Origin: an uncultured Lentisphaerota bacterium
GTDB taxonomy: Bacteria; Verrucomicrobiota; Lentisphaeria; Victivallales; UBA1829
Length of the DNA: 46,004 nt
NCBI GenBank assembly: GCA_900320095.1
Contig: ONQZ01000016.1
Coordinates: forward strand, 1-46,004
Direction: 5' to 3'
Under the pieces are notes generated by a model, which worked only from the letters and a program-made list of their open reading frames with translations, was not told where the DNA came from and ran no database searches. Every line of letters begins with the position of its first letter. Within the stretch, counting starts at the first letter, position 1. Below are positions 34,780-44,000 of the stretch, piece after piece. Both the position numbers and the translations under genes were made by a program.

Positions 34780-34871
34780 CTCAAAAATGCAAAACGAAAT
34801 GGCTCAAAAATACAAAATGAAACGCCTCAAAAATGCAAAACGAAATAGCTCAAAAATACAAAACGGAGCTT
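34780..34871 (+). repeat. Four tandem 23-bp repeats ending at the -35 of the second DUF4143 gene
   Basis: Units at 34780-34802, 34803-34825, 34826-34848 and 34849-34871, each beginning CTCAAAAAT(G/A)CAAAA. Alternate units are most alike (ATG type 1 and 3, ATA type 2 and 4), as if a 46-bp pair had been duplicated. The last unit runs into the -35 hexamer TTGAAA at 34870. Confidence 0.9.
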
Positions 34872-34897
34872 GAAAAAGCTTGAAACGGTGGTATATT
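34870..34897 (+). promoter_or_regulatory. Promoter of the second DUF4143 ATPase gene
   Basis: TTGAAA (34870-34875), 16-nt spacer, TATATT (34892-34897) with extended -10 TGG, 25 nt before the ATG at 34923, which has AAGGAGG upstream. Confidence 0.75.
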
Positions 34898-34922
34898 AAG
34901 GTGTCAACCAAGGAGGTCTCCC

Positions 34923-36212
34923 ATGAAAAAATACCTGCCCCGTGTCCTGGACCGGGAACTTGATCTGCGCCTGCGGTCCGTCGGTGCCACGCTGATCGTC
35001 GGTCCGAAGTGGTGCGGCAAGACGACGACCGCGAAACAGAAGGCCGCAAGCGTCCTCGAAATGCAGGACCCGGACTTGCAGGAAGGGTATCTGAAGCTCG
35101 CGGACACGAAGCCGTCGCTGCTGCTGCGGGGGGAGAAGCCGCGCCTGATCGACGAATGGCAGCTCGCTCCTGTCCTGTGGGACGCGGTGCGCGTTTCGGT
35201 GGACCGGAGCGATGAGAAAGGCCAGTATATCCTGACCGGTTCGGTGGTAAAGGACGACTCCAAAACGAAACACACGGGAACCGGCCGGATTTCGAGGCTG
35301 GAAATGCAGACGATGAGCCTGTGGGAATCCAAAGAATCCTCCGGTCAGGTCTCCCTGGCGGAAATGTTCCGGCGGCCCGAGTCGGAAATCGACGGGGCGC
35401 AGGGGAAACTGAGCATGGAGGAACTGCTTTTCGCCACATGTCGCGGAGGGTGGCCATCCTCGCTGCAGGTGAAGGGAGACGACGCCAAACTGTTTATCGC
35501 GGAAGACTACGTCAACAACGTGGCGGAGGTCGATATTTCCCGGATCGACAACGTCAGCCGGGATCCGAAACTGGCCGCCGCACTGTTGAAATCTTATGCG
35601 CGCAATATCTCCTCCCTGGCGACGACCGCGACGATTCGCAAAGACCTTCTCGCGGTGCAGGAAGTGTCTGCCCCGACGGTCGATTCCTATCTGGACGCGC
35701 TCCGGCGTCTCTTTGTCATTTCCGACGTCGGGGCATGGTGCCCGGCTGTGCGTAGCGCGACGGAAATGCGATCCAGGCCGAAGCGCGGGATGTGCGACCC
35801 GTCGATCGCGGCGGCGGCGCTCGGGGTGAAGCCGGAATACTTTCTGAAAGACTTCAAAACGTTCGGATTCCTGTTCGAAAGCCTCGTCATGCGCGATTTG
35901 AAGGTGTATTCATCCGCGCTCGGCGGCAGGCTTTCATACTACCGCGACCGCTACGGCCTTGAGGCCGACGCCGTGCTCCACCTGAAGGACGGGCGCTACG
36001 CCCTGTTCGAGATCAAGCTCGGCGCACGGGAAATTGAAGAGGGAGCCGGGCATCTGCTGGAAATCCGGCAGCTGATCCGGAAATACAACGAAACGGAAAA
36101 ACAATGTCCGCTGGCGGAACCCGACCTGCTGGCCGTCATCACAGGAGGCCCTGTAGGATATACCCGTCCGGACGGAGTTCACGTTCTGCCGATTTCCGCT
36201 TTGAAACCGTAA
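34923..36212 (+). CDS. AAA_14/DUF4143-type ATP-binding protein (second copy)
   Basis: 429 residues. Walker A is VGPKWCGKTTTA (~26-37) and Walker B PRLIDEWQLAP (~75-85). YILTGSVV (~101) and GTGRISRLEMQTMSLWES (~117-134) match the family's post-Walker signature. The C-terminal DUF4143 region includes a helix-turn-helix-like DLLAVQEVSAPTVDSYLDALRRLFVI (~241-266) and a nuclease-like LEADAVLHLKDGRYALFEIKLGA (~345-367). It is only distantly similar to the first copy (32184-33326), so this is not a recent duplication. Known proteins of this family are widespread in gut anaerobes and uncharacterised. Monocistronic, convergent with tpiA. Confidence 0.9.
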   Translation: MKKYLPRVLDRELDLRLRSVGATLIVGPKWCGKTTTAKQKAASVLEMQDPDLQEGYLKLADTKPSLLLRGEKPRLIDEWQLAPVLWDAVRVSVDRSDEKGQYILTGSVVKDDSKTKHTGTGRISRLEMQTMSLWESKESSGQVSLAEMFRRPESEIDGAQGKLSMEELLFATCRGGWPSSLQVKGDDAKLFIAEDYVNNVAEVDISRIDNVSRDPKLAAALLKSYARNISSLATTATIRKDLLAVQEVSAPTVDSYLDALRRLFVISDVGAWCPAVRSATEMRSRPKRGMCDPSIAAAALGVKPEYFLKDFKTFGFLFESLVMRDLKVYSSALGGRLSYYRDRYGLEADAVLHLKDGRYALFEIKLGAREIEEGAGHLLEIRQLIRKYNETEKQCPLAEPDLLAVITGGPVGYTRPDGVHVLPISALKP

Positions 36213-36237
36213 AAAAGACGGCGCGGAAAAAGAAAAC

Positions 36238-36267
36238 CCCCGGCGGCCTTGTGACGGGCTGCCGGGG
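36238..36267 (-). terminator. Rho-independent terminator of the gap-pgk-tpiA run
   Basis: CCCCGGC (36238-36244) and GCCGGGG (36261-36267) pair perfectly, extended inside by GCC/GGC across one mismatch. On the minus strand it continues as GTTTTCTTTTT, 60 nt after the tpiA stop. Confidence 0.85.
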
Positions 36268-36328
36268 CAAGAGACAAAACAGATAGCTTGGTTCAGCCCG
36301 CTTCGAGGCGGGCGAACGTGTGCCGGAC

Positions 36329-37093
36329 TCAGGCGTTCAGGGCGTTCTGGATGAGCGCGGTGAAGGAGTCGGCCTTGAGGGCCGCGCCGCCGATGAGGCC
36401 GCCGTCGATGTCCTGCTTGGAGACGAGAGCGCCGGAGTTTTCGGGCTTCATGCTGCCGCCGTACTGGACGACGATGTCCTGGGCCTTGTCGCCGTAGAGG
36501 GCGGTCAGGACGGAGCGGATGAAGGCGTGGGTCTCCTGCGCGACGTCAGGCGTGGCGGTCTTGCCAGTGCCGATGGCCCAGACGGGCTCGTAGGCGACGG
36601 TGATCGCGTCCATGTCGGCCGCGGAGATGTCGGCGAAAGCGCCGCGGATCTGCTTTTCGAGGACGGTGTTGGTGACGCCGCCTTCACGTTCGGCGAGGGT
36701 TTCGCCGATGCAGACGATGGGCTTCAGGCCGTACTTGAGGGCGGCCTTGATCCGCTGGTTGACGGTCTCGTCGGTCTCGCCGAAATACTGGCGGCGTTCG
36801 CTGTGGCCGATGATGACGTATTCGACGCCGATCTCCTTCAGCATCGCGCCGGAGATTTCGCCGGTGTACGCGCCGTTGTCGGCCCAGTGGATGTTCTGAG
36901 CGCCGACCTTGACGTTGGATCCCTTGAGGATCTCGACGGCGGTGGCGAGGCTGGTGAAGGTGGGGCAGACGGCGATTTCGCACTTGCCGGCGAACTGGGC
37001 GAGGGAGGCTTTCAGGGCGGAAGCGAGCTCGGCGGTCTCGGCCGCGGTCTTGTTCATCTTCCAGTTGCCCGCGATAAAGATTTTGCGTGCCAT
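36329..37093 (-). CDS. tpiA: Triosephosphate isomerase
   Basis: 254 residues, the usual length. All catalytic elements are present: GNWKMNKT with Lys (~12), [14 protein letters not shown] with the electrophilic His (~96), [14 protein letters not shown] with the base Glu (~167) and flexible loop 6, then [10 protein letters not shown] and GLIGGAAL for phosphate binding. It interconverts dihydroxyacetone phosphate and glyceraldehyde 3-phosphate in the cytoplasm. It is last in the minus-strand glycolytic run, 75 nt after pgk, and is followed by a strong terminator. Confidence 0.97.
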   Translation of the reverse strand: MARKIFIAGNWKMNKTAAETAELASALKASLAQFAGKCEIAVCPTFTSLATAVEILKGSNVKVGAQNIHWADNGAYTGEISGAMLKEIGVEYVIIGHSERRQYFGETDETVNQRIKAALKYGLKPIVCIGETLAEREGGVTNTVLEKQIRGAFADISAADMDAITVAYEPVWAIGTGKTATPDVAQETHAFIRSVLTALYGDKAQDIVVQYGGSMKPENSGALVSKQDIDGGLIGGAALKADSFTALIQNALNA

Positions 37094-37121
37094 AATGGTA
37101 TGATTTCCTGAGGTGTGCGGG

Positions 37122-37155
37122 GCGTCCGGCGAGGTAAAGGGGAACCGCCGGACGC
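37122..37155 (-). other. Intercistronic hairpin pgk-tpiA
   Basis: GCGTCCGGCG (37122-37131) and CGCCGGACGC (37146-37155) form a perfect 10-bp stem with a 14-nt loop in the 75-nt gap. There is no T-run on the minus strand, so a role in RNA stability or processing is more likely than termination. Confidence 0.75.
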
Positions 37156-37168
37156 GTCCGCGGGTTGA

Positions 37169-38413
37169 TTACTTGTCGGAGAGGGCGACCACGCCGGGGA
37201 GGTCCTTGCCTTCGAGGAACTCGAGGGAAGCGCCGCCGCCGGTGGAGATGTGGGTCATCTTGGAGGCGAGACCGCTCTTGTTGACAGCCGCGACGGAGTC
37301 GCCGCCGCCGATGATGGTGGTGGCGCCGGAGTCGGCGACGGCCTGGCAGACGCCCATGGTGCCGTTGGCGAAGTTGGACATTTCAAAGCAGCCCATCGGG
37401 CCGTTCCAGACGACGGTCTTCGCGCCCTTGATGGCGTTGGCGTAGAGTTCGATCGTCTTGGGGCCGATGTCGAGAGCCATCCAGCCTTCCGGGATGTCGT
37501 CGGAGACGGTCTGGATGTTGGCGTCGTTGGAGAAGGCGTCCGCGGCGAGGTTGTCGACGGGGAGGAGAAACTGGACGTTGAGCTCTTTCGCCTTGGCGAT
37601 CATGTCGCGGGCGTACTGGAGCTGGTCGTCCTCGCAGAGGGACTTGCCGATGTTGTGGCCCTGCGCCTTCAGGAACGTGTAGGCCATGCCGCCGCCGATG
37701 ATGAGCGTGTTGACCTTCGTGAGGAGGTTGTTCACGACCGCGAGCTTGTCGGAGACCTTCGCGCCGCCGAGGATGGCGACGAACGGACGGACCGGGTTGT
37801 TCACGGCGTTGCCGAGGAACGCGATTTCCTTTTCCATGAGGAAACCGGCGACGGAGGTGCCGATGTACTTGGTGATGACGGCGGTGGAGGCGTGTGCGCG
37901 GTGGGCGGTGCCGAACGCGTCGTTGCAGTAGATGTCGCCGTAGGAAGCGAGCTTCTTCGCGAGCTCTTTCTGCTTTTCCTTGAGCTCGGCCTTCTTCGCC
38001 TTGAACTCCTCGTCGCTCTGGCCTTCCTTCTGTTTGAGCTTGCCCTGCTCTTCCTTGTAGAAGCGGGTGTTCTCAAGCATCACGACGTCGCCGGGCTTCA
38101 TGGCCTTGACGATGTCGTCGGCGTTGGCGCAGTCGGGGGCGAAGGTGACGGGCTTGCCGAGCATCTTGGAGAGGTATTCGGCGACCGGCTTGAGGCTGAA
38201 ATCGGCCTCGTAGCCCTTTTCGGCGGGACGGCCGAGGTGGCTCATGAGGACGAGGCTGCCGCCCTGTTCGAGGACGTACTGGATGGAGGGCAGGGCGCCC
38301 TTGATGCGGGTGTCGTCTTTGATGACGCCTTCCTTGATGGGCACGTTGAAGTCGACGCGCATGACGACGCGTTTGCCTTTGAGATCGACGTCGCGAAGGG
38401 TTTTCTTATTCAT
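37169..38413 (-). CDS. pgk: Phosphoglycerate kinase
   Basis: 414 residues, about 20 longer than most bacterial forms. Core motifs are [16 protein letters not shown] (~15-30), [14 protein letters not shown] (~57-70), [14 protein letters not shown] (~160), [14 protein letters not shown] (~207-220), NGPMGCFEM (~345) and GGGDSVAAV (~380). The extra length is a Lys/Glu/Gln-rich helical insert (~117-145) between [10 protein letters not shown] and [11 protein letters not shown], where most enzymes have a short EEKND-type loop. The enzyme makes ATP from 1,3-bisphosphoglycerate. It lies between gap and tpiA, with strong hairpins in both gaps. Confidence 0.97.
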   Translation of the reverse strand: MNKKTLRDVDLKGKRVVMRVDFNVPIKEGVIKDDTRIKGALPSIQYVLEQGGSLVLMSHLGRPAEKGYEADFSLKPVAEYLSKMLGKPVTFAPDCANADDIVKAMKPGDVVMLENTRFYKEEQGKLKQKEGQSDEEFKAKKAELKEKQKELAKKLASYGDIYCNDAFGTAHRAHASTAVITKYIGTSVAGFLMEKEIAFLGNAVNNPVRPFVAILGGAKVSDKLAVVNNLLTKVNTLIIGGGMAYTFLKAQGHNIGKSLCEDDQLQYARDMIAKAKELNVQFLLPVDNLAADAFSNDANIQTVSDDIPEGWMALDIGPKTIELYANAIKGAKTVVWNGPMGCFEMSNFANGTMGVCQAVADSGATTIIGGGDSVAAVNKSGLASKMTHISTGGGASLEFLEGKDLPGVVALSDK

Positions 38414-38473
38414 GGAAAAACTCCGTTTGTGTGAAAGTGAAGAGGAAAAAGATCAGTTTGAACAGAAAGCAAA

Positions 38474-38503
38474 GCGGGACGGGCGGAATGCCGCCCGCCC
38501 CGC
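38474..38503 (-). other. Intercistronic hairpin gap-pgk
   Basis: A 13-bp stem (12 Watson-Crick and one G-U): 38474-38486 with 38491-38503, loop CATT on the minus strand. It is followed on that strand by TTTGCTTTCTGTT, so partial termination between gap and pgk is possible, as well as RNA stabilisation. Confidence 0.8.
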
Positions 38504-38557
38504 GGGATTTCAGGGTGTCTCTAAACGAGTTCCCTTTGCAAAGCTACCTGAAACAGC

Positions 38558-39619
<1,062 letters not shown>

Positions 39620-39624
39620 CTATA

Positions 39625-39652
39625 AATATAGCACGCTTTTAGAAATTTACAA
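39625..39652 (-). promoter_or_regulatory. Promoter of the gap-pgk-tpiA run
   Basis: Minus-strand TTGTAA (39647-39652), 16-nt spacer, TATATT (39625-39630) with extended -10 TGC. The leader is about 60 nt. Confidence 0.7.
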
Positions 39653-39799
39653 GCTGCAAGGGATAAATTCGATAAAAAAATATCGGAGTGCGCCTCATGC
39701 GTGTAAAATATGAACGAGAGACGCCCCCGGACCGTGCGGTATTGTCCGATGACGGTTCCGAAAAGCTCTCCCGGTTTCTGGTGATGCAAGGGCAACGGC

Positions 39800-41059
39800 T
39801 TATTTCGAGGTGAGGCGTTTCGAGGCTTCGCGCGCCTCGGCGATGATCTCCTCCTCGCCGTCGACGTGTCCGCCGCGCATCAGGATTCGGCCGTCGCAGA
39901 CGACCGTGTCGATGCAGGAGCTGTCCGCGGCGTAGACCATGTCGGAGACGAGGTTGAACCCGGGCACGAGGTTGTGGTTGTTCAGGTCCACGAGGATGCA
40001 GTCGGCCAGGCGGCCCTCCTCGATCACGCCCGCGTCGATGCCGAAGGCCTCGGCTCCGGACTGCGTGGCCGCGCGGAAGACGTCCGCGGCCTTCATCGCC
40101 TTCGGGTCGCCGGTAAGGTCCTTTCCGCGGAGGGCGGCGGTCTTCATCTCGCCGAGCATGGAGAGGGAGTTGTTGGAGGACGCGCCGTCGGTGCCGATCG
40201 CCCAGCGGCATTTGCCGAAGAGCGCGGCACTGTCGTAGCGGAAATGGCCGGAGACGAGCTTCATGTTCGAAACGGGCATGTGGACGAGCACGGAACGGCG
40301 TTCGGCGAGGAGTTCGATGTCCTCGTCGGTGAGCGCCACGGAGTGCGCGAGGATGGTTTTGTCCGTGAGGATGCCGCAGCGGTCGACGTAGGCGGTCGGA
40401 CTCATGCCGTGCTGTTCCATGCAGTCGTCGAACTCCTTCTTCGTTTCGGCGAGGTGGGTGTGGATCACGAGGCCGTACTTCTTCGCCGTGTCCGCCACGT
40501 CGCGCAGGATCTCCTCGGTGGTCGTGTAGATCGCGTGCGGCGCGACGGAGATCTGGAGGCGGGACGAGAGTTTGCCGCGGTTCTCCAGCAGCCAGTCGTT
40601 GTCCAGCATGGGGAGGAACGCCGGATTGCCCATGGTCTGGCGCAGGATGCCGACGCAGGCGCGCACACCCATTTCCTCGGCGGCCTTCACGACCTGACGG
40701 CCCCGCCAGTACATGTCGTTGAAGAAGACGGTGCCGGACTTGATCATTTCGAGGATGGCGAGGCGGGTCCCGGCGTAGACGTCCTCGTTGGTGAGGCGCG
40801 CCTCGACGGGCCAGATGTGGTTGCTGAGCCAGTCGAAGAGGTCGAGATCGTCGGCGAATCCGCGCAGGAGGGACATGGCGGCGTGGGTGTGGGCGTTGTA
40901 GAACGCGGGGAGGATCGCCATTTCGCCGTGGGCGTCGAGCGTTTCGTCGGCGGGTTCGGCGGGGACGGCCTGCGAGATGCTGGCGAAGCGGTTGCCCTCG
41001 ATGCGGACGTTGACCGTGGAACCGTTGAGGACGACATTGCGGAGGAGGATGCTTGACAT
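39800..41059 (-). CDS. mtaD: 5-methylthioadenosine/S-adenosylhomocysteine deaminase-type amidohydrolase
   Basis: 419 residues. It has the metal-dependent hydrolase fold of TrzF/MtaD-type enzymes. The metal HxH is NAHTHAAMSLLRGFADDLDLFDWL (~55-78, very close to MtaD). SVAPHAIYTTTEEIL (~171-185) contributes substrate and metal residues, with HTHLAETKKE (~205), LAHSVALTDEDIELL (~238) and GTDGASSNNSLSMLGEMK (~288-305) after it. The family deaminates MTA or SAH to the inosyl forms in the cytoplasm. It is last in the cysS, SAH-hydrolase-like, deaminase order (55-nt gap upstream), which points to SAH rather than other amidines as the substrate. Confidence 0.88.
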   Translation of the reverse strand: MSSILLRNVVLNGSTVNVRIEGNRFASISQAVPAEPADETLDAHGEMAILPAFYNAHTHAAMSLLRGFADDLDLFDWLSNHIWPVEARLTNEDVYAGTRLAILEMIKSGTVFFNDMYWRGRQVVKAAEEMGVRACVGILRQTMGNPAFLPMLDNDWLLENRGKLSSRLQISVAPHAIYTTTEEILRDVADTAKKYGLVIHTHLAETKKEFDDCMEQHGMSPTAYVDRCGILTDKTILAHSVALTDEDIELLAERRSVLVHMPVSNMKLVSGHFRYDSAALFGKCRWAIGTDGASSNNSLSMLGEMKTAALRGKDLTGDPKAMKAADVFRAATQSGAEAFGIDAGVIEEGRLADCILVDLNNHNLVPGFNLVSDMVYAADSSCIDTVVCDGRILMRGGHVDGEEEIIAEAREASKRLTSK

Positions 41060-41114
41060 GATCTTGACCTGCTGTTGGATGAAATGAGGTTATTTGATTT
41101 GAATTTGATTCTGT

Positions 41115-42152
41115 TCAGAGCCCGAGGGCGTCGATCTCCGCATTGATGACGCCCGCGGCGCGTACGTCGGCGAGGATGAAGTCTTCGACCTGCGCGGACG
41201 GCGTGAGGATGCCGGATTCTGCGGTACCGTGCATGAGTTCGAGGATGCCGGCATTGTAGAGCGCCAGAGTCGGGTCGATGTATCGCGTGGACGTGGGTTC
41301 GGCGAGCATGAAGTTGACCGGGCGTTTCCGGTTGACGGCACGGTCCGGCGGGATGTCCGCGCCGAACTCGTCGTCCGCGCCCATGTTCACCAGCAGTGCG
41401 CCGCTGTCGAGCAGGAGCTGAGCAAACGGCGCGAGCGCGTCGCGGATGCCCGTGGCGGAGATCACGATGTCGGCGCCGTTCAGCAGATCGGGCGTGAAAA
41501 CGCGTCCCTGCGCCGGATCGACGATGCGGAGGGTTGCGCCCGCCTGCGTCAGGGAGTATTCGATGCCGCGTCCGACGCGTCCGTGTCCGAAGAGCAGGAC
41601 GTTCTTCCCGGCGGGATCGACGCCGATGTGCCGGAGTCCGCGCAGACATCCATCGCCGGTGCCGAGGACGGTCTCGATGGATTTGATGCGCCCGGAATCC
41701 GCCGCGAAAACGGGTTTGTCGGGTGGATCGGCCTCGTAAATATGGACCCCGGAACGTGTGAGCTCGCAGTAGCCGAGCCGGACGGGAATGTCGCGGTTCA
41801 GCGCACCGCAGTCGAGCACGGCGTCGAACGGACCGACCGATGCGGCTTCTTCCGCGCCGTGACAGGTCCTGATGCCGATTCCGGCGAGGAAACCGGGGAT
41901 CGCCGGGTCATAACCGAGCTCGTCGGAATACACGACCGTGATGTCAGCTCCGGCCTCAAGCAGCGCGGCGTACTGCGCCAGCGTGTTCAGGAAAAGCGGC
42001 GTGCCGCAGAGGACACGGAGACCTTCGAACGGACGCTCCTCGCGCCAGCGTTTCGCCTGAGTGGCGAGCGCGGGATAATCGCGTGCCGGATCGAGCTCGG
42101 GCGCGAGGGTGGCGGCGATCGCCTGAATCTGTGCGGCGCGGTCCGGGGTCAT
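41115..42152 (-). CDS. Divergent S-adenosylhomocysteine hydrolase-like protein
   Basis: 345 residues, shorter than ordinary SAH hydrolases (about 420-470). The NAD-binding domain is clear: GKNVLLFGHGRVGRGIEYSL (~180-199), the counterpart of GKxVVVxGYGxVGKG. Upstream, AVLDCGALN, PVFAADSGRIKSIETVLGTGDGCLRG (~146-171) matches the PVxxVNDS...FDNxYGTGxS block, but the substrate-contacting Asp-Asn reads Glu-Thr. The C-terminus keeps NPTLALYNAG-like spacing (DPTLALYNAGILELMHG). Its ATG overlaps the cysS stop (ATGA). Next to a SAH deaminase it could be an S-inosylhomocysteine hydrolase. That specificity is inference. Confidence 0.7.
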   Translation of the reverse strand: MTPDRAAQIQAIAATLAPELDPARDYPALATQAKRWREERPFEGLRVLCGTPLFLNTLAQYAALLEAGADITVVYSDELGYDPAIPGFLAGIGIRTCHGAEEAASVGPFDAVLDCGALNRDIPVRLGYCELTRSGVHIYEADPPDKPVFAADSGRIKSIETVLGTGDGCLRGLRHIGVDPAGKNVLLFGHGRVGRGIEYSLTQAGATLRIVDPAQGRVFTPDLLNGADIVISATGIRDALAPFAQLLLDSGALLVNMGADDEFGADIPPDRAVNRKRPVNFMLAEPTSTRYIDPTLALYNAGILELMHGTAESGILTPSAQVEDFILADVRAAGVINAEIDALGL

Positions 42153-43570
42153 AATTTGGAGAGTTCCGGTCCGGCGGGCGTGTCCTTCACGGCCCAGCCC
42201 GCGGCGTTGATCTGCGCGCGGAGTGCGTCGGCGGCGGCGAAATCCTTCGCCTTCTTCGCCTCGGCGCGTTTCTGCGCGAGTTCAAGGATCTCCGCCGGGA
42301 CATCCTGTTTCGGGGCGTCGGCGGCTTCGAGCGCGGAATCGACGTCCAGGAACGCCAGCACGCGGTCGAAATCGCGGTACTGGTCGAGCAGGACGACGGC
42401 GGCGTCATGGCCCGCGCCCTTTGCGAGGAGGCCGTTGACTTCCTTCGTGAACTTGTGAACCGTGGCGAGCGCCTCCGCGATGTTCAGGTCGTCGGCGAGT
42501 CCGTCGGCGAACTTGGCGCGGGCGGCTTCCGAGGCGGCCTTCGCTTCGGCGAGGAGCGCGTCCCCGGCGGGAACCGTGTTCAGGCGCGCGAAGAGCGTGT
42601 GGAATTTCTTCAGGGCGGACCGCGCCGTCCCGAGCGCGTCGGGGTCGAAATTGAGCTTGGAGCGATAATGCGTGCCGAGCAGGAGATACCGGATCTCCGC
42701 GCCGGACCAGCCCTTCGCCGTGAGGTCGCGCAGCGTGTAGAAATTGCCGAGCGACTTCGACATCTTCTGCCCCTTGATCGTGAGGTGTTCGCAGTGGAGC
42801 CAGTAGTTCACGAACTTGCAGCCGTTGGCGGATTCGCTCTGCGCGATCTCGTCCTCGTGGTGCGGGAACATGTTGTCGACGCCGCCGGTGTGGATATCGA
42901 ACGTGAGGCCGAGGTATTTGCGGCTCATGGCGGAGCATTCGAGGTGCCAGCCGGGGCGACCGGGCCCCCACGGGCTGTCCCATTTCACGTCGCCGTCGTT
43001 TTCGTCCCAGGCTTTCCATAGGGCGAAGTCCGCCACGGAATCCTTGGCGTACTCGTCGCTGCGGACGCGGTCGCCGATGCGCTGATTCTCGAAGTCGAGC
43101 TTGACGAGTTGCCCGTAGTTTCTGCATTTTTCGATGGAGAAGTAGATGGAGCCGTCGTCGGACTGGTACGCGTAGCCCTTGTCCATCAGCTGCCGGATCA
43201 TGTTCAACATTTCCGGGATGTGCGACGTGGCTTCGGGATAGTGTTCCGCGGGCTCGACGCGGAGCGTACGGAGGTCTTCGAAGAATGCATCCTTGTACTT
43301 GCGCGTGAAGGTCTGCAGCGGGATCCCAGCGGCGCGCGAATCGCGGATGGTCTTGTCGTCGACGTCGGTCAGGTTCATGACCTGCGTGACCTTGATGCCG
43401 TGGTATTCGAGCGTGCGGCGGAGAAGGTCTTCGAAGAGGTAGGCGCGGAAATTGCCGATGTGGGCGTAATTGTAGACCGTGGGACCGCAGGTGTACATCC
43501 CGGCGTATCCCTCGCGGATCGGGGTGAATTCGGTCATGCGGCGTCCGAGCGTATTGAAAAAGCGGATCAT
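42149..43570 (-). CDS. cysS: Cysteinyl-tRNA synthetase
   Basis: 473 residues from the ATG at 43570, with AGGAGAAGG upstream; the longer frame would pass back toward the promoter and is not needed. Class I motifs are present: [24 protein letters not shown] (~25-48, containing the zinc Cys and the HIGH motif as HIGN), [14 protein letters not shown] (~205-218, zinc Cys), [10 protein letters not shown] (~233), and KMSKSLGNF (KMSKS, ~265). The C-terminal helical part ends in LEL...[26 protein letters not shown], the usual cysS tail. It charges tRNA-Cys. It is first of three overlapping or close genes linked by sulfur and SAM metabolism. Confidence 0.96.
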   Translation of the reverse strand: MIRFFNTLGRRMTEFTPIREGYAGMYTCGPTVYNYAHIGNFRAYLFEDLLRRTLEYHGIKVTQVMNLTDVDDKTIRDSRAAGIPLQTFTRKYKDAFFEDLRTLRVEPAEHYPEATSHIPEMLNMIRQLMDKGYAYQSDDGSIYFSIEKCRNYGQLVKLDFENQRIGDRVRSDEYAKDSVADFALWKAWDENDGDVKWDSPWGPGRPGWHLECSAMSRKYLGLTFDIHTGGVDNMFPHHEDEIAQSESANGCKFVNYWLHCEHLTIKGQKMSKSLGNFYTLRDLTAKGWSGAEIRYLLLGTHYRSKLNFDPDALGTARSALKKFHTLFARLNTVPAGDALLAEAKAASEAARAKFADGLADDLNIAEALATVHKFTKEVNGLLAKGAGHDAAVVLLDQYRDFDRVLAFLDVDSALEAADAPKQDVPAEILELAQKRAEAKKAKDFAAADALRAQINAAGWAVKDTPAGPELSKL

Positions 43571-43706
43571 GGTACCTTCTCCTATTGATGATGGCGTCTT
43601 CGTCCGAGGCGGATGATCGATCCTTGATCCGGACGGATATGCCAAATTCTTAAACGCGTCCCGCCGGAAACCCGAAAGATCCGGATGCGGCAGAGATTAA
43701 TTAAAT

Positions 43707-43735
43707 ATTATACACCATTTCCCCTCTCTTTTCAA
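43707..43735 (-). promoter_or_regulatory. Promoter of the cysS operon
   Basis: Minus-strand TTGAAA (43730-43735), 17-nt spacer, TATAAT (43707-43712, consensus) preceded by GTG, about 130 nt upstream of the cysS ATG. Confidence 0.75.
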
Positions 43736-44000
43736 GCGCCTTGCGGAAAATACTGCGGAGCGATCGTCATCCCCGGTGCTGTGCACCTGCGTTCCCTCTG
43801 TTTGCGCTTTTCCTTCCCCATCCGAACTCAGACCTGATGTCGGCGCAAGTCTTTTTTTCGGGAAAGTTTCTTAACGCTGCATTTCCGTTTTTAACGGGAT
43901 ATTAACGTGAAAACCGTATGAGAAACGATTTGTTTATTCCCGGAAGTGAGATATTGTATCGTCAAGAACTGTTTTCAATACATTCAACCAGGAGTTATCC
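43736..44000 (+). promoter_or_regulatory. fucI control region with three TTAACG motifs and promoter
   Basis: Between the divergent cysS promoter and fucI. TTAACG occurs at 43871-43876, 43891-43896 and 43902-43907 (steps of 20 and 11 bp, about two turns and one turn). The fucI promoter follows: TTGTTT (43930-43935), 16-nt spacer, TATTGT (43952-43957). AGGAG lies before the ATG at 44001. The repeats sit where an activator or repressor would bind. No other gene is seen in this stretch. Confidence 0.5.

Noticed and set aside
34780..34871. CRISPR array or plasmid-type replication iterons
   Set aside because: There are no spacers, no cas genes and no rep gene; the array abuts a sigma70 promoter, so a regulatory reading is simpler.
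34583..34873. Small repeated-peptide protein
   Set aside because: It is only a translation of the 24-bp and 23-bp tandem repeats and overlaps a promoter; no ribosome binding site.
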